From Oxalobacteraceae bacterium UBA4003 (GTDB lineage: Bacteria > Pseudomonadota > Gammaproteobacteria > Burkholderiales > Burkholderiaceae_D), in the NCBI GenBank assembly GCA_002384815.1, contig DGBN01000074.1, positions 33,577 to 97,576 of the forward strand: DNA of 64,000 nucleotides. Direction: 5' to 3'. The notes under the pieces were generated by a model. That model was given only the letters and a program-made list of their open reading frames with translations, did no database searches and was not told where the DNA came from. Position numbers and translations under genes: made by a program. This document shows, piece by piece, positions 41,213 to 50,612 of this stretch. Every line of letters starts with the position of its first letter. The stretch's first letter is position 1.

Positions 41213-42946
41213 ATGCTCGCAGCACAAAAACAACGTATCACCGAACTCTTTCAGGCCGCCGTCGCACCGCTGGTGGCGGGCACCGAACTCAATCCGACTG
41301 TCACGCTGGAGCGTCCGCGCGATCCGTCGCATGGCGATGTCGCTTGCAATCTGGCAATGCAGATTGCCAAGCCGCTCAAAAAGAATCCGCGCGAAGTCGC
41401 GCAGGCGCTGGTTGCCGCCCTGCTCGATAATCCGGCCAATCGCGATCTGATCGAATCTGCAGAGATCGCAGGTCCGGGTTTTATCAACCTGCGCCTGACC
41501 GCAGCCTCGCGCCAAAGCGTAGTCAAAACCGTGCTGCAGCAAGGCGCGCAATATGGCAAGAGCAATCTCGGTGCGGGAAAAAAGGTCATCATCGAGTTCG
41601 TCTCTGCCAATCCGACCGGCCCGCTGCACGTCGGCCACGGCCGTCAGGGCGCATTGGGCGATGCGATGTCATCGCTGTTCGATGCACAAGGTTATGCGGT
41701 CACCCGCGAGTTTTATTACAACGATGCCGGCGTGCAGATCGCCACCCTTGCCACATCGGTGCAGGCACGCGCCAAGGGTTTGAAGCCGGGCGTCGCAGGC
41801 TGGCCTGAGTCGGCTTACAACGGTGACTACATCCAGGACATTGCCAACGATTTCCTCGCGAAGAAAACCGTATCTGCCAGCGATGGCCTGCCGGTCACCG
41901 CCAGCGGCAACATGGACGATATCGAATCGATACGCACATTCGCTGTCGCTTACCTGCGTCGCGAACAGGATCTGGATTTGCAAGCCTTCGGTGTCAAGTT
42001 CGATAACTACTATCTGGAATCGTCGCTGTACAACGACGGCAAGGTTACCCAAACAGTCGATGCCTTGATCAAGGCCGACAAGACTTACGAACTGGATGGG
42101 GCACTGTGGTTGCGCACCACCGATTATCGCGACGACAAAGACCGCGTGATGAAAAAGACTGACGGCACTTACACTTACTTCGTGCCGGACGTCGCGTATC
42201 ACACAGTCAAATGGCAGCGCGGCTTTATGCAGGCGATCAACGTGCAGGGCAGCGACCACCACGGCACCATCGCACGCGTGCGCGCCGGTCTGCAGGCGCT
42301 GGATATCGGAATTCCGCAAGGCTATCCGGATTACGTGTTGCACAAGATGGTGACCGTCATGCGCAACGGCGAGGAAGTGAAAATTTCCAAACGTGCCGGT
42401 TCTTACGTCACCCTGCGTGACCTGATCGAATGGTCGAATGGTGAGGCGGTCGAAGGACAAGAGCGTGATCTGACCCGTGGTCGCGACGCTGTGCGTTTCT
42501 TCCTGATTTCGCGCAAGGCCGATACCGAATTCGTGTTCGATGTCGATGTCGCCTTGACGCAAGGCGACGAGAATCCGGTCTACTACGTACAATATGCACA
42601 CGCCCGTATCTGCTCGGTGCTGGCGCAATGGATAGACGGTGATGAATCCACGCTGCTGGATGTCGATCTGTCGCCATTGACGGCGCCGCGCGAAGCCGCA
42701 TTGCTGGCCAAGCTGGCTGAATATCCGGAAGCATTGCAGCGTGCACTGGAAGAACTCGGGCCGCATCAGGTGGCGTTTTATTTGCGTGACTTGGCGGCCG
42801 AATTGCATAGCTACTACAATGCGGAACGCGTGCTGGTGGATGACGTGGCGCTGAAGATGGCGCGTCTCGCACTGATGCAGGCAACAAGACAGGTATTGCG
42901 TAACGGTCTGGCCCTGATCGGTGTGTCGGCACCAGCCCGGATGTAA
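41213..42946 (+). CDS. argS: Arginyl-tRNA synthetase
   Basis: A 577-residue class I synthetase charging tRNA-Arg. The HIGH motif is HVGH (ANPTGPLHVGHGRQG) and the KMSK motif is KISKRAG. The N-terminal Add1 domain and the C-terminal DALR anticodon-binding domain (YNAERVLVDD) are present. ATG 41213 gives the family's usual N-terminus; upstream in-frame codons would add an unrelated leader. It is the first gene of an argS-SPOR-dsbA block. Confidence 0.96.
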   Translation: MLAAQKQRITELFQAAVAPLVAGTELNPTVTLERPRDPSHGDVACNLAMQIAKPLKKNPREVAQALVAALLDNPANRDLIESAEIAGPGFINLRLTAASRQSVVKTVLQQGAQYGKSNLGAGKKVIIEFVSANPTGPLHVGHGRQGALGDAMSSLFDAQGYAVTREFYYNDAGVQIATLATSVQARAKGLKPGVAGWPESAYNGDYIQDIANDFLAKKTVSASDGLPVTASGNMDDIESIRTFAVAYLRREQDLDLQAFGVKFDNYYLESSLYNDGKVTQTVDALIKADKTYELDGALWLRTTDYRDDKDRVMKKTDGTYTYFVPDVAYHTVKWQRGFMQAINVQGSDHHGTIARVRAGLQALDIGIPQGYPDYVLHKMVTVMRNGEEVKISKRAGSYVTLRDLIEWSNGEAVEGQERDLTRGRDAVRFFLISRKADTEFVFDVDVALTQGDENPVYYVQYAHARICSVLAQWIDGDESTLLDVDLSPLTAPREAALLAKLAEYPEALQRALEELGPHQVAFYLRDLAAELHSYYNAERVLVDDVALKMARLALMQATRQVLRNGLALIGVSAPARM

Positions 42947-42956
42947 CAGGAAATTT

Positions 42957-43577
42957 ATGAGCAAGAATAGAAAAACGAATAGCAAGGCAAAGAATAAAAG
43001 GCAGGCAGGCGGCACGCTACTTGGTTTGATTCTCGGCCTGATCCTGGGTCTGGGCATTGCTGTTGGTGTGGCAATGGTGATTTACAAAACACCACTGCCG
43101 TTCACCAACAAAGGCGCCACTGCGGATAAAACGGTTACACCTGCAAACGGTGAACTGAGCGATCCAAACAAGCCGCTCTACGGTAAAAAACAGCCGATAA
43201 AAGAGCCTGTTCCCGGCGCACCGGCGCCTACCGTTGCCGAAGAAACAATCAAGCCGTCAGGGCTGGACAAGGCGACGCAGGCCAGGGAAAAAGTGGAGGC
43301 TGCCAAGGCTGAAGCCGCCAGGGCGGAAAGCGCTGATGAAAAATGGATTTATTATCTGCAGGCTGGAGCCTTCCGGGAAACCGCCGATGCAGAAAGCATG
43401 AAAGCCAAGCTGGCATTGATGGGTTTTGAAGCGAGCGTTTCCGAACGCCAGGCAGAGACCGGTACGCTGCACCGCGTGCGTATCGGCCCTTTCGGCCAGC
43501 TGGAAACAATGAACCGAGTTCGCACCAAACTGTCTGATAACGGTGTCGATGTCGCAGTTGTGCGCATCGGCAAATAA
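42957..43577 (+). CDS. SPOR-domain membrane protein (FtsN-like architecture)
   Basis: A 206-residue bitopic protein: Lys-rich cytoplasmic start, one membrane helix (LLGLILGLILGLGIAVGVAM), a Pro/Ala/Lys-rich periplasmic linker and a C-terminal SPOR domain (IYYLQAGAFRETADAESMKA, then HRVRIGPFG). SPOR domains bind denuded septal peptidoglycan, so a role in cell division is likely. It begins 10 bp after argS. An AGGAA precedes the ATG. Confidence 0.88.
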   Translation: MSKNRKTNSKAKNKRQAGGTLLGLILGLILGLGIAVGVAMVIYKTPLPFTNKGATADKTVTPANGELSDPNKPLYGKKQPIKEPVPGAPAPTVAEETIKPSGLDKATQAREKVEAAKAEAARAESADEKWIYYLQAGAFRETADAESMKAKLALMGFEASVSERQAETGTLHRVRIGPFGQLETMNRVRTKLSDNGVDVAVVRIGK

Positions 43578-43603
43578 GTCGGAAAATAATCGAAAGGAAT
43601 ACC

Positions 43604-44263
43604 ATGCGTTTTATTCAACATCTGTTGGCTGTAGCAACCCTGAGTTTGATGGCAGCAACTGCAGGCGCGTCGCCGTCTGCTCCGGTCAGCGGCACCGATT
43701 ACCGCACGCTTGAAAAAGCGCAGCAAACCGACGGCGGAAAAAAAGTCGAAGTCACAGAATTTTTCTGGTATTCCTGCCCGCATTGCGAAGCGCTCGAACC
43801 ATCGCTGGCAGCATGGGTAAAAAAGAACGCTGACAAGATCGTCTTCAAACGCGTGCCGGTCGCCTTCCGCGATTCCTTCATCCCGCAACAAAAGCTCTAC
43901 TACACGATAGAAGCCCTGGGTCTGATCGATAGCCTGCACCCGCGCGTTTTCCGCGCGATTCACGTAGAGCGCCAAAAGCTGGATACCGATAAGCAGATCC
44001 TCGATTTCGTCGCCAAGCAAGGCGTGGATGCGAAGAAGTTTGCCGATACCTACAACTCCTTCGGCGTGCAAACCAAGGTGCAGCGTGCAGCGCAACTGCA
44101 AGCTGCGTACAAGGTTGACGGCGTACCGATGATCGCCATCGACGGCCGTTATGTCACTTCGCCAGCTATCGTCGGCGCATCGCTGGGCAATCGTCCGGAA
44201 TCCATTCTGCATGAAGCTACGCTGCAAGTGATGGACCATCTGATTGCCAAGTCGGCCAAGTAA
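43604..44263 (+). CDS. dsbA: Thiol:disulfide interchange protein DsbA
   Basis: A 219-residue periplasmic oxidase: signal peptide (ATLSLMAATAGA), thioredoxin-fold active site CPHC (FFWYSCPHCEAL) and cis-Pro loop DGVPMIAIDG. It introduces disulfides into exported proteins. An AAAGGA precedes the ATG. It lies 26 bp after the SPOR gene. Confidence 0.94.
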   Translation: MRFIQHLLAVATLSLMAATAGASPSAPVSGTDYRTLEKAQQTDGGKKVEVTEFFWYSCPHCEALEPSLAAWVKKNADKIVFKRVPVAFRDSFIPQQKLYYTIEALGLIDSLHPRVFRAIHVERQKLDTDKQILDFVAKQGVDAKKFADTYNSFGVQTKVQRAAQLQAAYKVDGVPMIAIDGRYVTSPAIVGASLGNRPESILHEATLQVMDHLIAKSAK

Positions 44264-44317
44264 AAGCATTTGTTGAAAAACATCGGCTGAAATTTTCAGC
44301 AATTGGGTAAAACAAGG

Positions 44318-44350
44318 AAGTCCGCAACTCGCAAGAGGGCGGGCTTTTTA
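44318..44350 (+). terminator. Rho-independent terminator after dsbA
   Basis: AAGTCCGC (44318-44325) pairs, with one G-T wobble, with GCGGGCTT (44339-44346), followed by a T-rich run. It ends the argS-SPOR-dsbA unit. Confidence 0.7.
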
Positions 44351-44384
44351 TTTTGAGTTGATTTGGAAATGATCGGGAGTGGGC

Positions 44385-45170
44385 ATGCAGGCAAAACGAG
44401 TCTTCATCACCGGCGCATCCAGCGGGCTGGGCGCGGCGCTTGCGCGGCAGTACGCGAAAGAAGGCGCAACGCTGGGTCTGGTCGCACGACGCGGCGAAGT
44501 TTTGCGTGAACTGGCAGCCAGTTTGCCGAATGCAGAACGTCATCGCATTTATGCGCTGGACGTCACAGATAGCGCGGCACTTGCCAACGCCGCTGCAGAC
44601 TTCATCGTCGCTGCACAGGGCATAGACATTGTCATCGCCAACGCAGGCATCTCGCGTGGCACGCTGACTGAATACACGGAAGACCTGCAAGTGTTCGAGC
44701 AGGTCTTCGCCACCAACGTCACTGCCACCGTCGCTACCTTCGCACCTTTCATTGCAAAGATGAAGGCGCAAGCGGCAGCGGGACAAGCAGGTGCACGACT
44801 GGTCGGTATCGGCAGCGTTGCCGGCATACGTGGTTTGCCGGGCGCGGGCGCATACAGCGCATCGAAGGCGGCAGTCATCAGCTATTGCGAATCGCTGCGT
44901 GTGGAATTGAAGAAGGACGGCATCAAGGTCGTCACGATTGCGCCTGGTTATATCGATACGCCTATGACGCAGGTGAATGATTACGCGATGCCGTTTTTAA
45001 TGCCGGTGGAGAAGTTTGCGGAGCGGGCGGTGGCGACTATAGCTGCGGGTTGCAGTTATCGAGTGATTCCCTGGCAGATGGGGGTGGTGGCTAAGGTGCT
45101 GCGCTTGTTGCCGAATGGGGTTTATGATTTGTTGTTTGCTAATGCGCCTAGGAAGAAGCGGGCGCTATAG
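44385..45170 (+). CDS. Short-chain dehydrogenase/reductase
   Basis: A 261-residue SDR: cofactor motif TGASSGLGAALARQYAKEGA at the N-terminus, NAGIS, catalytic YSASKAA (Tyr and Lys) and PGYIDTPMT. The C-terminal region is hydrophobic, as in membrane-associated SDRs acting on lipids. ATG 44385 follows GGGAG (44375-44379); a GTG six bases upstream overlaps that site. Substrate unknown. Confidence 0.88.
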   Translation: MQAKRVFITGASSGLGAALARQYAKEGATLGLVARRGEVLRELAASLPNAERHRIYALDVTDSAALANAAADFIVAAQGIDIVIANAGISRGTLTEYTEDLQVFEQVFATNVTATVATFAPFIAKMKAQAAAGQAGARLVGIGSVAGIRGLPGAGAYSASKAAVISYCESLRVELKKDGIKVVTIAPGYIDTPMTQVNDYAMPFLMPVEKFAERAVATIAAGCSYRVIPWQMGVVAKVLRLLPNGVYDLLFANAPRKKRAL

Positions 45171-45177
45171 CTTTTGT

Positions 45178-45480
45178 CATTCCCGCGCAGGCGGGAACCC
45201 AGAAATGCTTATCTGTACCAAGCCAAGACAAGTAAGCTCTTCGTTTAAAACTGTTTGCACTTCGTGGTGAGTTGCCGGGGGTAGCCCGGCGGCTAGTTAC
45301 CTTTTTTGCTTCGCCAAAAAAGGTAACCCAAAAAAGGCGACCGCGAAGCCGCTGCCCGTCGGGTTCCCGATTTTGCAGCACCTGAAATGGGAAATGAAAA
45401 AACTCGCTACGCTCAGACAGTTTTCATTTCTGATCCATTTCACGCACCGCAAAATCGGCAGCGTCAGAGCGAAATTTGAA
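45178..45480. repeat. Block of dispersed hairpin repeat sequences
   Basis: Two strong inverted repeats: TTCCCGC/GCGGGAA (45180-45186, 45190-45196), a REP-like sequence, and GTTACCTTTTTTG/CAAAAAAGGTAAC (45296-45308, 45315-45327), a perfect 13-bp arm pair around CTTCGC. The rest of the 390-bp gene-free stretch looks like multi-copy intergenic sequence common in related genomes. No transposase is present. Confidence 0.7.
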
Positions 45481-45562
45481 ATCAACTTCGACTTCGAAGA
45501 AGTGTATGTTTACTTGAAAATTTTTGTTGCGGAATTTAGTTAATAGAGAAGAGGCACCATTC

Positions 45563-46699
45563 ATGCTGAATCAAACATGTGCTTTATGCTCTGAAAAACT
45601 AACTGATCTGAACAAGACGAGGGAACACGTCATTCCTCATTCGATCGGCGGAAGACTTAAAGTTGAGGGTTTTATTTGTCAAAGCTGTAATTCGAGAAAA
45701 GGTGATTCGTGGGATGCAGAGTTGGCCGCTCAGTTCAATTGGTTGGCCTTGATGATCGGCGTTAAACGTGATCGTAAGCTGACTCCTGAACTTGTGCAGA
45801 CTGCGTCCGGAGAAAAATATTTTCTCCATCCGACTGGTTCGATGACTCCGGCTATTTTTAAATATACTGAAATTCAAGATAGTGAAAAGACTAAGATTTC
45901 GTTTGTAGGCAGAACGCAGAAAGAGGTATCAAAAAAAGTTAAAGAAATTGTTAAGCGATTTCCGCAGCTTGATAGCCAAGATATTCTTTCAACAGCAAAG
46001 GTACAGACTTCGTATCTCGACGAGCCATTGCAAATGACACTTGAATTTGGTGGCCCGCTTGCAGGTAGATCGATAGTAAAGACGGCTTTGGCTTTTGCTT
46101 TTCAATCAGGTATTAACTCTGAGTCTTGTAAATCTGCGCTGCATTTCTTAAAAAACGAACAAGCGCCGTCGTCATGTTATGGACTTTCCTATTTGCAGGA
46201 TTTGATTGTTAACAGGCCGACTGACGCAGCTTTTCATTGCGTTGCTTTACATGGCAGTACGACTGAAAAAACTCTATATGCATACGTCGAATATTTCGGA
46301 CTAGCCCGTTGGCTTATTGTTTTGAGTAATGAATATTACGGTTCTGAAATGCATCAATCATATGCAATCAATCCTACTACCGGGGAGACTATAGATATTC
46401 GCCTTGACTGGAAACTAAACCGATCTGAAATTGAGAAAACAATTAATGGTTATGGTTATTCAGTTGAAATTTATAAGGCAGAAGTTGATTTAGCATTCGG
46501 GATTTTATATGGGCTTTCATCGAAAAGAAGTTTCGACAATGCTTTAGAAGTTTCTTTGCGAACGGCAGCAGTCAGTCTAGGTATCAATGCAGATGAGGAT
46601 GTGTCGGCTGAAAGATGGAAAGAAGTTGTTGCATTGGGAATGCAAGAGTTTCAGCCATTTTTAATTCGCTATTTTAAATCTCGGAGAGGAGGGCATTGA
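45563..46699 (+). CDS. HNH-endonuclease-like protein in AT-rich island
   Basis: A 378-residue protein whose first 50 residues form an HNH-like zinc finger: CALC, then TREHVIPHSIGG with the catalytic-type His, and CQSCNSRKGD. The remaining 320 residues are not recognised and are helical with hydrophobic patches. The DNA is clearly more AT-rich than its neighbours, and it follows a repeat block. Both suggest horizontal acquisition. It may be a defence nuclease or a decayed mobile-element gene; this is inference. Confidence 0.65.
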   Translation: MLNQTCALCSEKLTDLNKTREHVIPHSIGGRLKVEGFICQSCNSRKGDSWDAELAAQFNWLALMIGVKRDRKLTPELVQTASGEKYFLHPTGSMTPAIFKYTEIQDSEKTKISFVGRTQKEVSKKVKEIVKRFPQLDSQDILSTAKVQTSYLDEPLQMTLEFGGPLAGRSIVKTALAFAFQSGINSESCKSALHFLKNEQAPSSCYGLSYLQDLIVNRPTDAAFHCVALHGSTTEKTLYAYVEYFGLARWLIVLSNEYYGSEMHQSYAINPTTGETIDIRLDWKLNRSEIEKTINGYGYSVEIYKAEVDLAFGILYGLSSKRSFDNALEVSLRTAAVSLGINADEDVSAERWKEVVALGMQEFQPFLIRYFKSRRGGH

Positions 46700-46751
46700 T
46701 TCATGATCAATCAGAATTCCTTGTTGATTCTTTTTGTAAAAGTCTAAGTTT

Positions 46752-47822
46752 TCAGTGATCAATGGTTTGAAAACGGATGATGCCATTTACGCAAACCGTG
46801 CGTTTCAAAACCCCATCAAACCAAAGCTTGTGCAAATGCGCCAAAGCTTCCCCCAGCGCAAAACTCAACTGATGTGCATCCAGCTTGCGCACAAACATGA
46901 TCGGCACGATATCTGCTGCTGATTGCGGTGTGACGCAAGCATCCAATACTTCCTGCAAGCGCGCCGAATGATGATCGAATAGCTGTTGTATGCGCGTATG
47001 TAAACCACGAAAGGGTTTGCCGTGGGATGGCAGTACCAGCGTGTCGTCTGGCAAATCCTTGTACTTCAATAATGAATCCAGAAATTGCTGCACCGGATTC
47101 GATTCCGGCTCTATCGCAAAGACCGAGACATTAGTCGAGATGCGTGGCAAGACCATGTCGCCGGAAATCAGTACATTCAATTCTTCGCAGTACAGCGAAG
47201 CATGTTCCGGTGCGTGGCCGAAGCCGGTGATGACGCGCCATGTTTGTTCGCCTATGCGGAAGTTTTGCGTGTCGTGTATGCGCACGTAAGTCAGCGGTAC
47301 GCTCGGCACCAGCGTCGGATAATAACTGCGGCGACCTTCCAGCTCTTGCAGCATTTTCGGATCGGCCAGGCCGTGCAGTTTGAAGAAGGGGAACATCGAA
47401 GTTCCGTCCGAACCCGGCAAGGCGGCCGACATCATCCGTGCAAACGTGTATTCGCCTGTCGTCATCCACAGCGGTGCATTCCAGCGGCTGCAGATCCAGT
47501 CGGCGAGGCCGACGTGATCGGGATGGCAGTGCGTGCAGATGACGCGCACGACGGGCAGGCCTTCCAGTTGCGTTGCGAATATTTGTTCCCACGCGTCGCG
47601 CGTGGCGTCGTTGGCGATGCCGCAATCGATGATGGTCCAGCCTGTGACCGGGCCGTTTTCACCTTCTATCGTATCTTTCAGCAGCCACAGATTGATGTGA
47701 TTGAGCGCAAATGGCAAACCCATGCGCAGCCACTTGATGCCGGGCGCGACCTCGAACGTGCTGCCTACGTCGGGCAAGGTGTCGTCAAAAGGGTAGTTCA
47801 ACTGGGCTTCAAGCAGGTTCAT
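46752..47822 (-). CDS. Metallo-beta-lactamase-fold hydrolase
   Basis: A 356-residue enzyme with the HxHxDH zinc motif (ICTHCHPDHVGLADW, about residues 96-110), a later His (GFGHAPEH) and Asp (LISGDMVLP), and a C-terminal helical LACTB2-type region. It probably hydrolyses a thioester or ester. Start ATG 47822; another Met codon lies directly before it. Confidence 0.88.
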   Translation of the reverse strand: MNLLEAQLNYPFDDTLPDVGSTFEVAPGIKWLRMGLPFALNHINLWLLKDTIEGENGPVTGWTIIDCGIANDATRDAWEQIFATQLEGLPVVRVICTHCHPDHVGLADWICSRWNAPLWMTTGEYTFARMMSAALPGSDGTSMFPFFKLHGLADPKMLQELEGRRSYYPTLVPSVPLTYVRIHDTQNFRIGEQTWRVITGFGHAPEHASLYCEELNVLISGDMVLPRISTNVSVFAIEPESNPVQQFLDSLLKYKDLPDDTLVLPSHGKPFRGLHTRIQQLFDHHSARLQEVLDACVTPQSAADIVPIMFVRKLDAHQLSFALGEALAHLHKLWFDGVLKRTVCVNGIIRFQTIDH

Positions 47823-47983
47823 CAAGGTCTCGCGGTGGGGTAATACGGTTCACATTCCAGTCGGGCGCGCCTACAATAGCTTCCTGAATCGCGTTTGAAC
47901 GCATTGTGAATATTCAGCATCATTTTAAACGGTGCATTAACGCCGCGCTCTAAGATCCTAAGGGCGAGGCAAGCAAAGAAAGT

Positions 47984-48391
47984 ATGGCAAAACCAAATTC
48001 AACGGCGAACATCGCCTGCCCTTGCGGCAATCATGGTGGCAAAGACAGTTACGCCCAATGCTGCAAACGGTATCACGATGGCGCAGATGCGCCTAACGCC
48101 GAAGCATTGATGCGTTCGCGTTACAGCGCTTATGTCTTAGGGCTGATGCATTATGTGCATGCAACGTGGCACGCGACGACGCGTCCGCCTTTGATCGATT
48201 TTGCGCATGACGCAGTGACTAAATGGCTGGGGCTGGAAGTGAAGGAGTTTGTGCCTGGCGAAACTGAAGCGACGGTGGAATTTGTCGCGCGCTCAAAAAG
48301 TGGCGGCCGCGCACAACGTCTGCATGAGATCAGCCGCTTCATCAAAGAAGATGGTCGCTGGTTTTACATAGACGGCGTGTTTCCTGAATAA
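47984..48391 (+). CDS. YchJ-family protein with SEC-C-type zinc motif
   Basis: A 135-residue protein: Cys-rich N-terminus CPCGNHGGKDSYAQCCKRYH (UPF0225 pattern), then MRSRYSAYVLGLMHYVHATW and a C-terminal beta region with an NTF2-like look (FVARSKSGGRAQRLHEISRF). Function unknown. It lies upstream of bioA with a 71-bp gap, on the same strand. Confidence 0.88.
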   Translation: MAKPNSTANIACPCGNHGGKDSYAQCCKRYHDGADAPNAEALMRSRYSAYVLGLMHYVHATWHATTRPPLIDFAHDAVTKWLGLEVKEFVPGETEATVEFVARSKSGGRAQRLHEISRFIKEDGRWFYIDGVFPE

Positions 48392-48462
48392 GCAGCAATG
48401 CGTTTGCACTGGCAATCGCATTGAAATGAATAACACTAAAAACACCGGCAAGGTTGGACGCA

Positions 48463-49809
48463 ATGAATCACATACCTGGCAAACAAGATGACCTGGTGAC
48501 ACGCAGTCTGCGCAGCGTATGGCATCCGTGCACGCAGATGCAGCATCACGAGACGCTGCCACTGATTCCTGTTAGTCACGGGCGGGGTGCGTGGCTGTAT
48601 GACGTCAACGGCGATCGCTATCTGGATGCGATCAGTTCGTGGTGGGTCAATCTGTTCGGCCACGCCAATCCGCGCATCAATAGCGCGCTGAAGTCGCAGC
48701 TCGATTTGCTCGAGCACGCGATGCTGGCCGGTTTTACGCATGAACCGGTGGTGCAGTTGTCGGAGCAGCTGGCGGCGCGTACCGGCCATGTCCTCGGCCA
48801 TTGTTTTTACGCGTCTGATGGCGCGTCGGCGGTTGAGATTGCATTAAAGATGAGTTTTCATGCGTGGCGAAATAACGGCCAGACCGCCAAGCGCGAATTC
48901 GTTTGCCTGAAGGGTGGCTATCACGGCGAAACCATAGGTGCGCTGACGGTCACCGATGTGCCCCTCTTCCGCGATGCCTACGATTCCCTGCTGCAGCATG
49001 CGCATGTGGTCGCAAGCCCGGATGCGCGTGCCGCAGAACCGGGCGAATCGGCTGCGGATGTGGCGCGTCGTGCGGCGAAAGACCTGGAAAAATTATTGCA
49101 GGAACGCGCACCACACATCGCGGCCATCATCATCGAGCCGCTGGTGCAATGCGCAACCGGCATGGCGATGCACGATGCTGTGTATCTGCAGGAAGTGCGC
49201 TCGCTGTGCGATAAATATCAAATCCACATGATCGCGGATGAAATTGCAGTCGGTTGCGGTCGCACCGGGACTTTCTTCGCATGCGAACAGGCTGCGATCT
49301 GGCCGGACTTTATTTGCTTGTCCAAAGGCATCAGCGGTGGTTATCTGCCTTTGTCCCTGGTCATGACACGCGATGAAATTTATCAATCCTTCTATGACGT
49401 CGATGTGAGGCGCGGCTTCTTGCATTCGCATTCCTACACCGGCAATCCGCTTGCATGTCGTGCGGCATTGGCGACGCTGGCGATCTTTGAAGAAGATGAT
49501 GTGATTAATACCAATCGCGCGCGTGCTGCACATTTGACTACAGCGCTGGCGCCATTGGCGAGCCATGAGCAGGTTGCAAATTTCCGCCATCGCGGCATGA
49601 TCTGGGCCTTCGATGCGGTGATCGATAGTCCGCAGGCGGAGGCAACTTTCTCGCAACGTTTCTTCTCGACCGCGCTGGAACATGAATTGCTGCTGCGCCC
49701 TATCGGCAACACGGTTTATCTGATGCCGCCTTATATATTGAACAGTGAAGAAATCGAAGGCCTTGCTGCGCGCGTGCAAACCGTGTTTGCAAAAGTAATG
49801 GCGGCATGA
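48463..49809 (+). CDS. bioA: Adenosylmethionine-8-amino-7-oxononanoate aminotransferase
   Basis: A 448-residue class III aminotransferase that converts KAPA to DAPA in biotin synthesis, with S-adenosylmethionine as amino donor. PLP lysine is in LSKGISGGYLPLS; other landmarks are SSWWVNLFGHANPRIN and FLHSHSYTGNPLACRAA. ATG 48463 is chosen over a TTG nine bases upstream. It is the first gene of bioA-bioD-bioB. Confidence 0.95.
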   Translation: MNHIPGKQDDLVTRSLRSVWHPCTQMQHHETLPLIPVSHGRGAWLYDVNGDRYLDAISSWWVNLFGHANPRINSALKSQLDLLEHAMLAGFTHEPVVQLSEQLAARTGHVLGHCFYASDGASAVEIALKMSFHAWRNNGQTAKREFVCLKGGYHGETIGALTVTDVPLFRDAYDSLLQHAHVVASPDARAAEPGESAADVARRAAKDLEKLLQERAPHIAAIIIEPLVQCATGMAMHDAVYLQEVRSLCDKYQIHMIADEIAVGCGRTGTFFACEQAAIWPDFICLSKGISGGYLPLSLVMTRDEIYQSFYDVDVRRGFLHSHSYTGNPLACRAALATLAIFEEDDVINTNRARAAHLTTALAPLASHEQVANFRHRGMIWAFDAVIDSPQAEATFSQRFFSTALEHELLLRPIGNTVYLMPPYILNSEEIEGLAARVQTVFAKVMAA

Positions 49810-49870
49810 GCAAGATGATTGCAGCGCCAGGACGTAACTGATATGACATTGAATGGAGAGTGATGCCGAG

Positions 49871-50590
49871 ATGAGTGCAAGTTTTGGTTGTTTTGTTACC
49901 GGCACCGATACCGAAATCGGCAAGACGCTGATTTCCACCGCCATCCTGCATGCGCTGGTGCAAGGTGGAGTACGTGCGGCAGCCATCAAAACGGTTGCGG
50001 CCGGCGCGCATCCGATTCAGACAGCCGATGGCGAGGTCTGGCACAATGACGACGCTGACGCATTGGCGCAGGCTGCGAATGTCGTTTTGCCAAGAAAATT
50101 GGCGACGCCCTACTTGCTGCGTGAAGCTGCTGCGCCGCACGTTGCCGCAAAGTTGCAGAATATTTCGCTGGAAATAGCGCATATTAAGAGATGTTATGCG
50201 CAAGTAATCGAAATGGCCGATGCGGTAGTGGTGGAAGGCGTGGGCGGGTTTTGTGTTCCCTTGTCGGACGACACAGATATGGCGGATTGTGCCCGGGAAC
50301 TGGCTTTGCCCGTCATAATGGTGGTCGGCTTGCGTTTGGGCTGCCTGAGTCACGCCTTGCTGACCGCCGAAGCGATTGCTGCGCGCGGTCTCAAGCTGGT
50401 GGGCTGGGTCGCCAATACGGTCGATGCCGGCATGCCCTTTGCCGAGGATAATGTGGCTGCTTTGACGGCGCGCTTGCCAGCACCCTTGCTGGGTTGTGTG
50501 CCGCGTCTGGCGGCACCCTTGCCTGCGGCAGCGGCTGCGTATCTGGATTTTTCGTGTTTGCCGGGCTGGCCCGGCGCATCTACAGTTTAA
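49871..50590 (+). CDS. bioD: Dethiobiotin synthetase
   Basis: A 239-residue P-loop ligase (CFVTGTDTEIGKTLISTAIL) making dethiobiotin from DAPA, CO2 and ATP. The catalytic region VVVEGVGGFCVPLSD is present. ATG 49871 has a GGAGAG ten bases upstream; ATG 49853 is an alternative. The gene is 61 bp after bioA. Confidence 0.92.
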   Translation: MSASFGCFVTGTDTEIGKTLISTAILHALVQGGVRAAAIKTVAAGAHPIQTADGEVWHNDDADALAQAANVVLPRKLATPYLLREAAAPHVAAKLQNISLEIAHIKRCYAQVIEMADAVVVEGVGGFCVPLSDDTDMADCARELALPVIMVVGLRLGCLSHALLTAEAIAARGLKLVGWVANTVDAGMPFAEDNVAALTARLPAPLLGCVPRLAAPLPAAAAAYLDFSCLPGWPGASTV

Positions 50591-50612
50591 ATTTTAGTCA
50601 GGAGTTTTTTCT

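Noticed and set aside
41669..43057. Reverse-strand frame opposite argS
   Set aside because: Antisense to argS, with no independent support.
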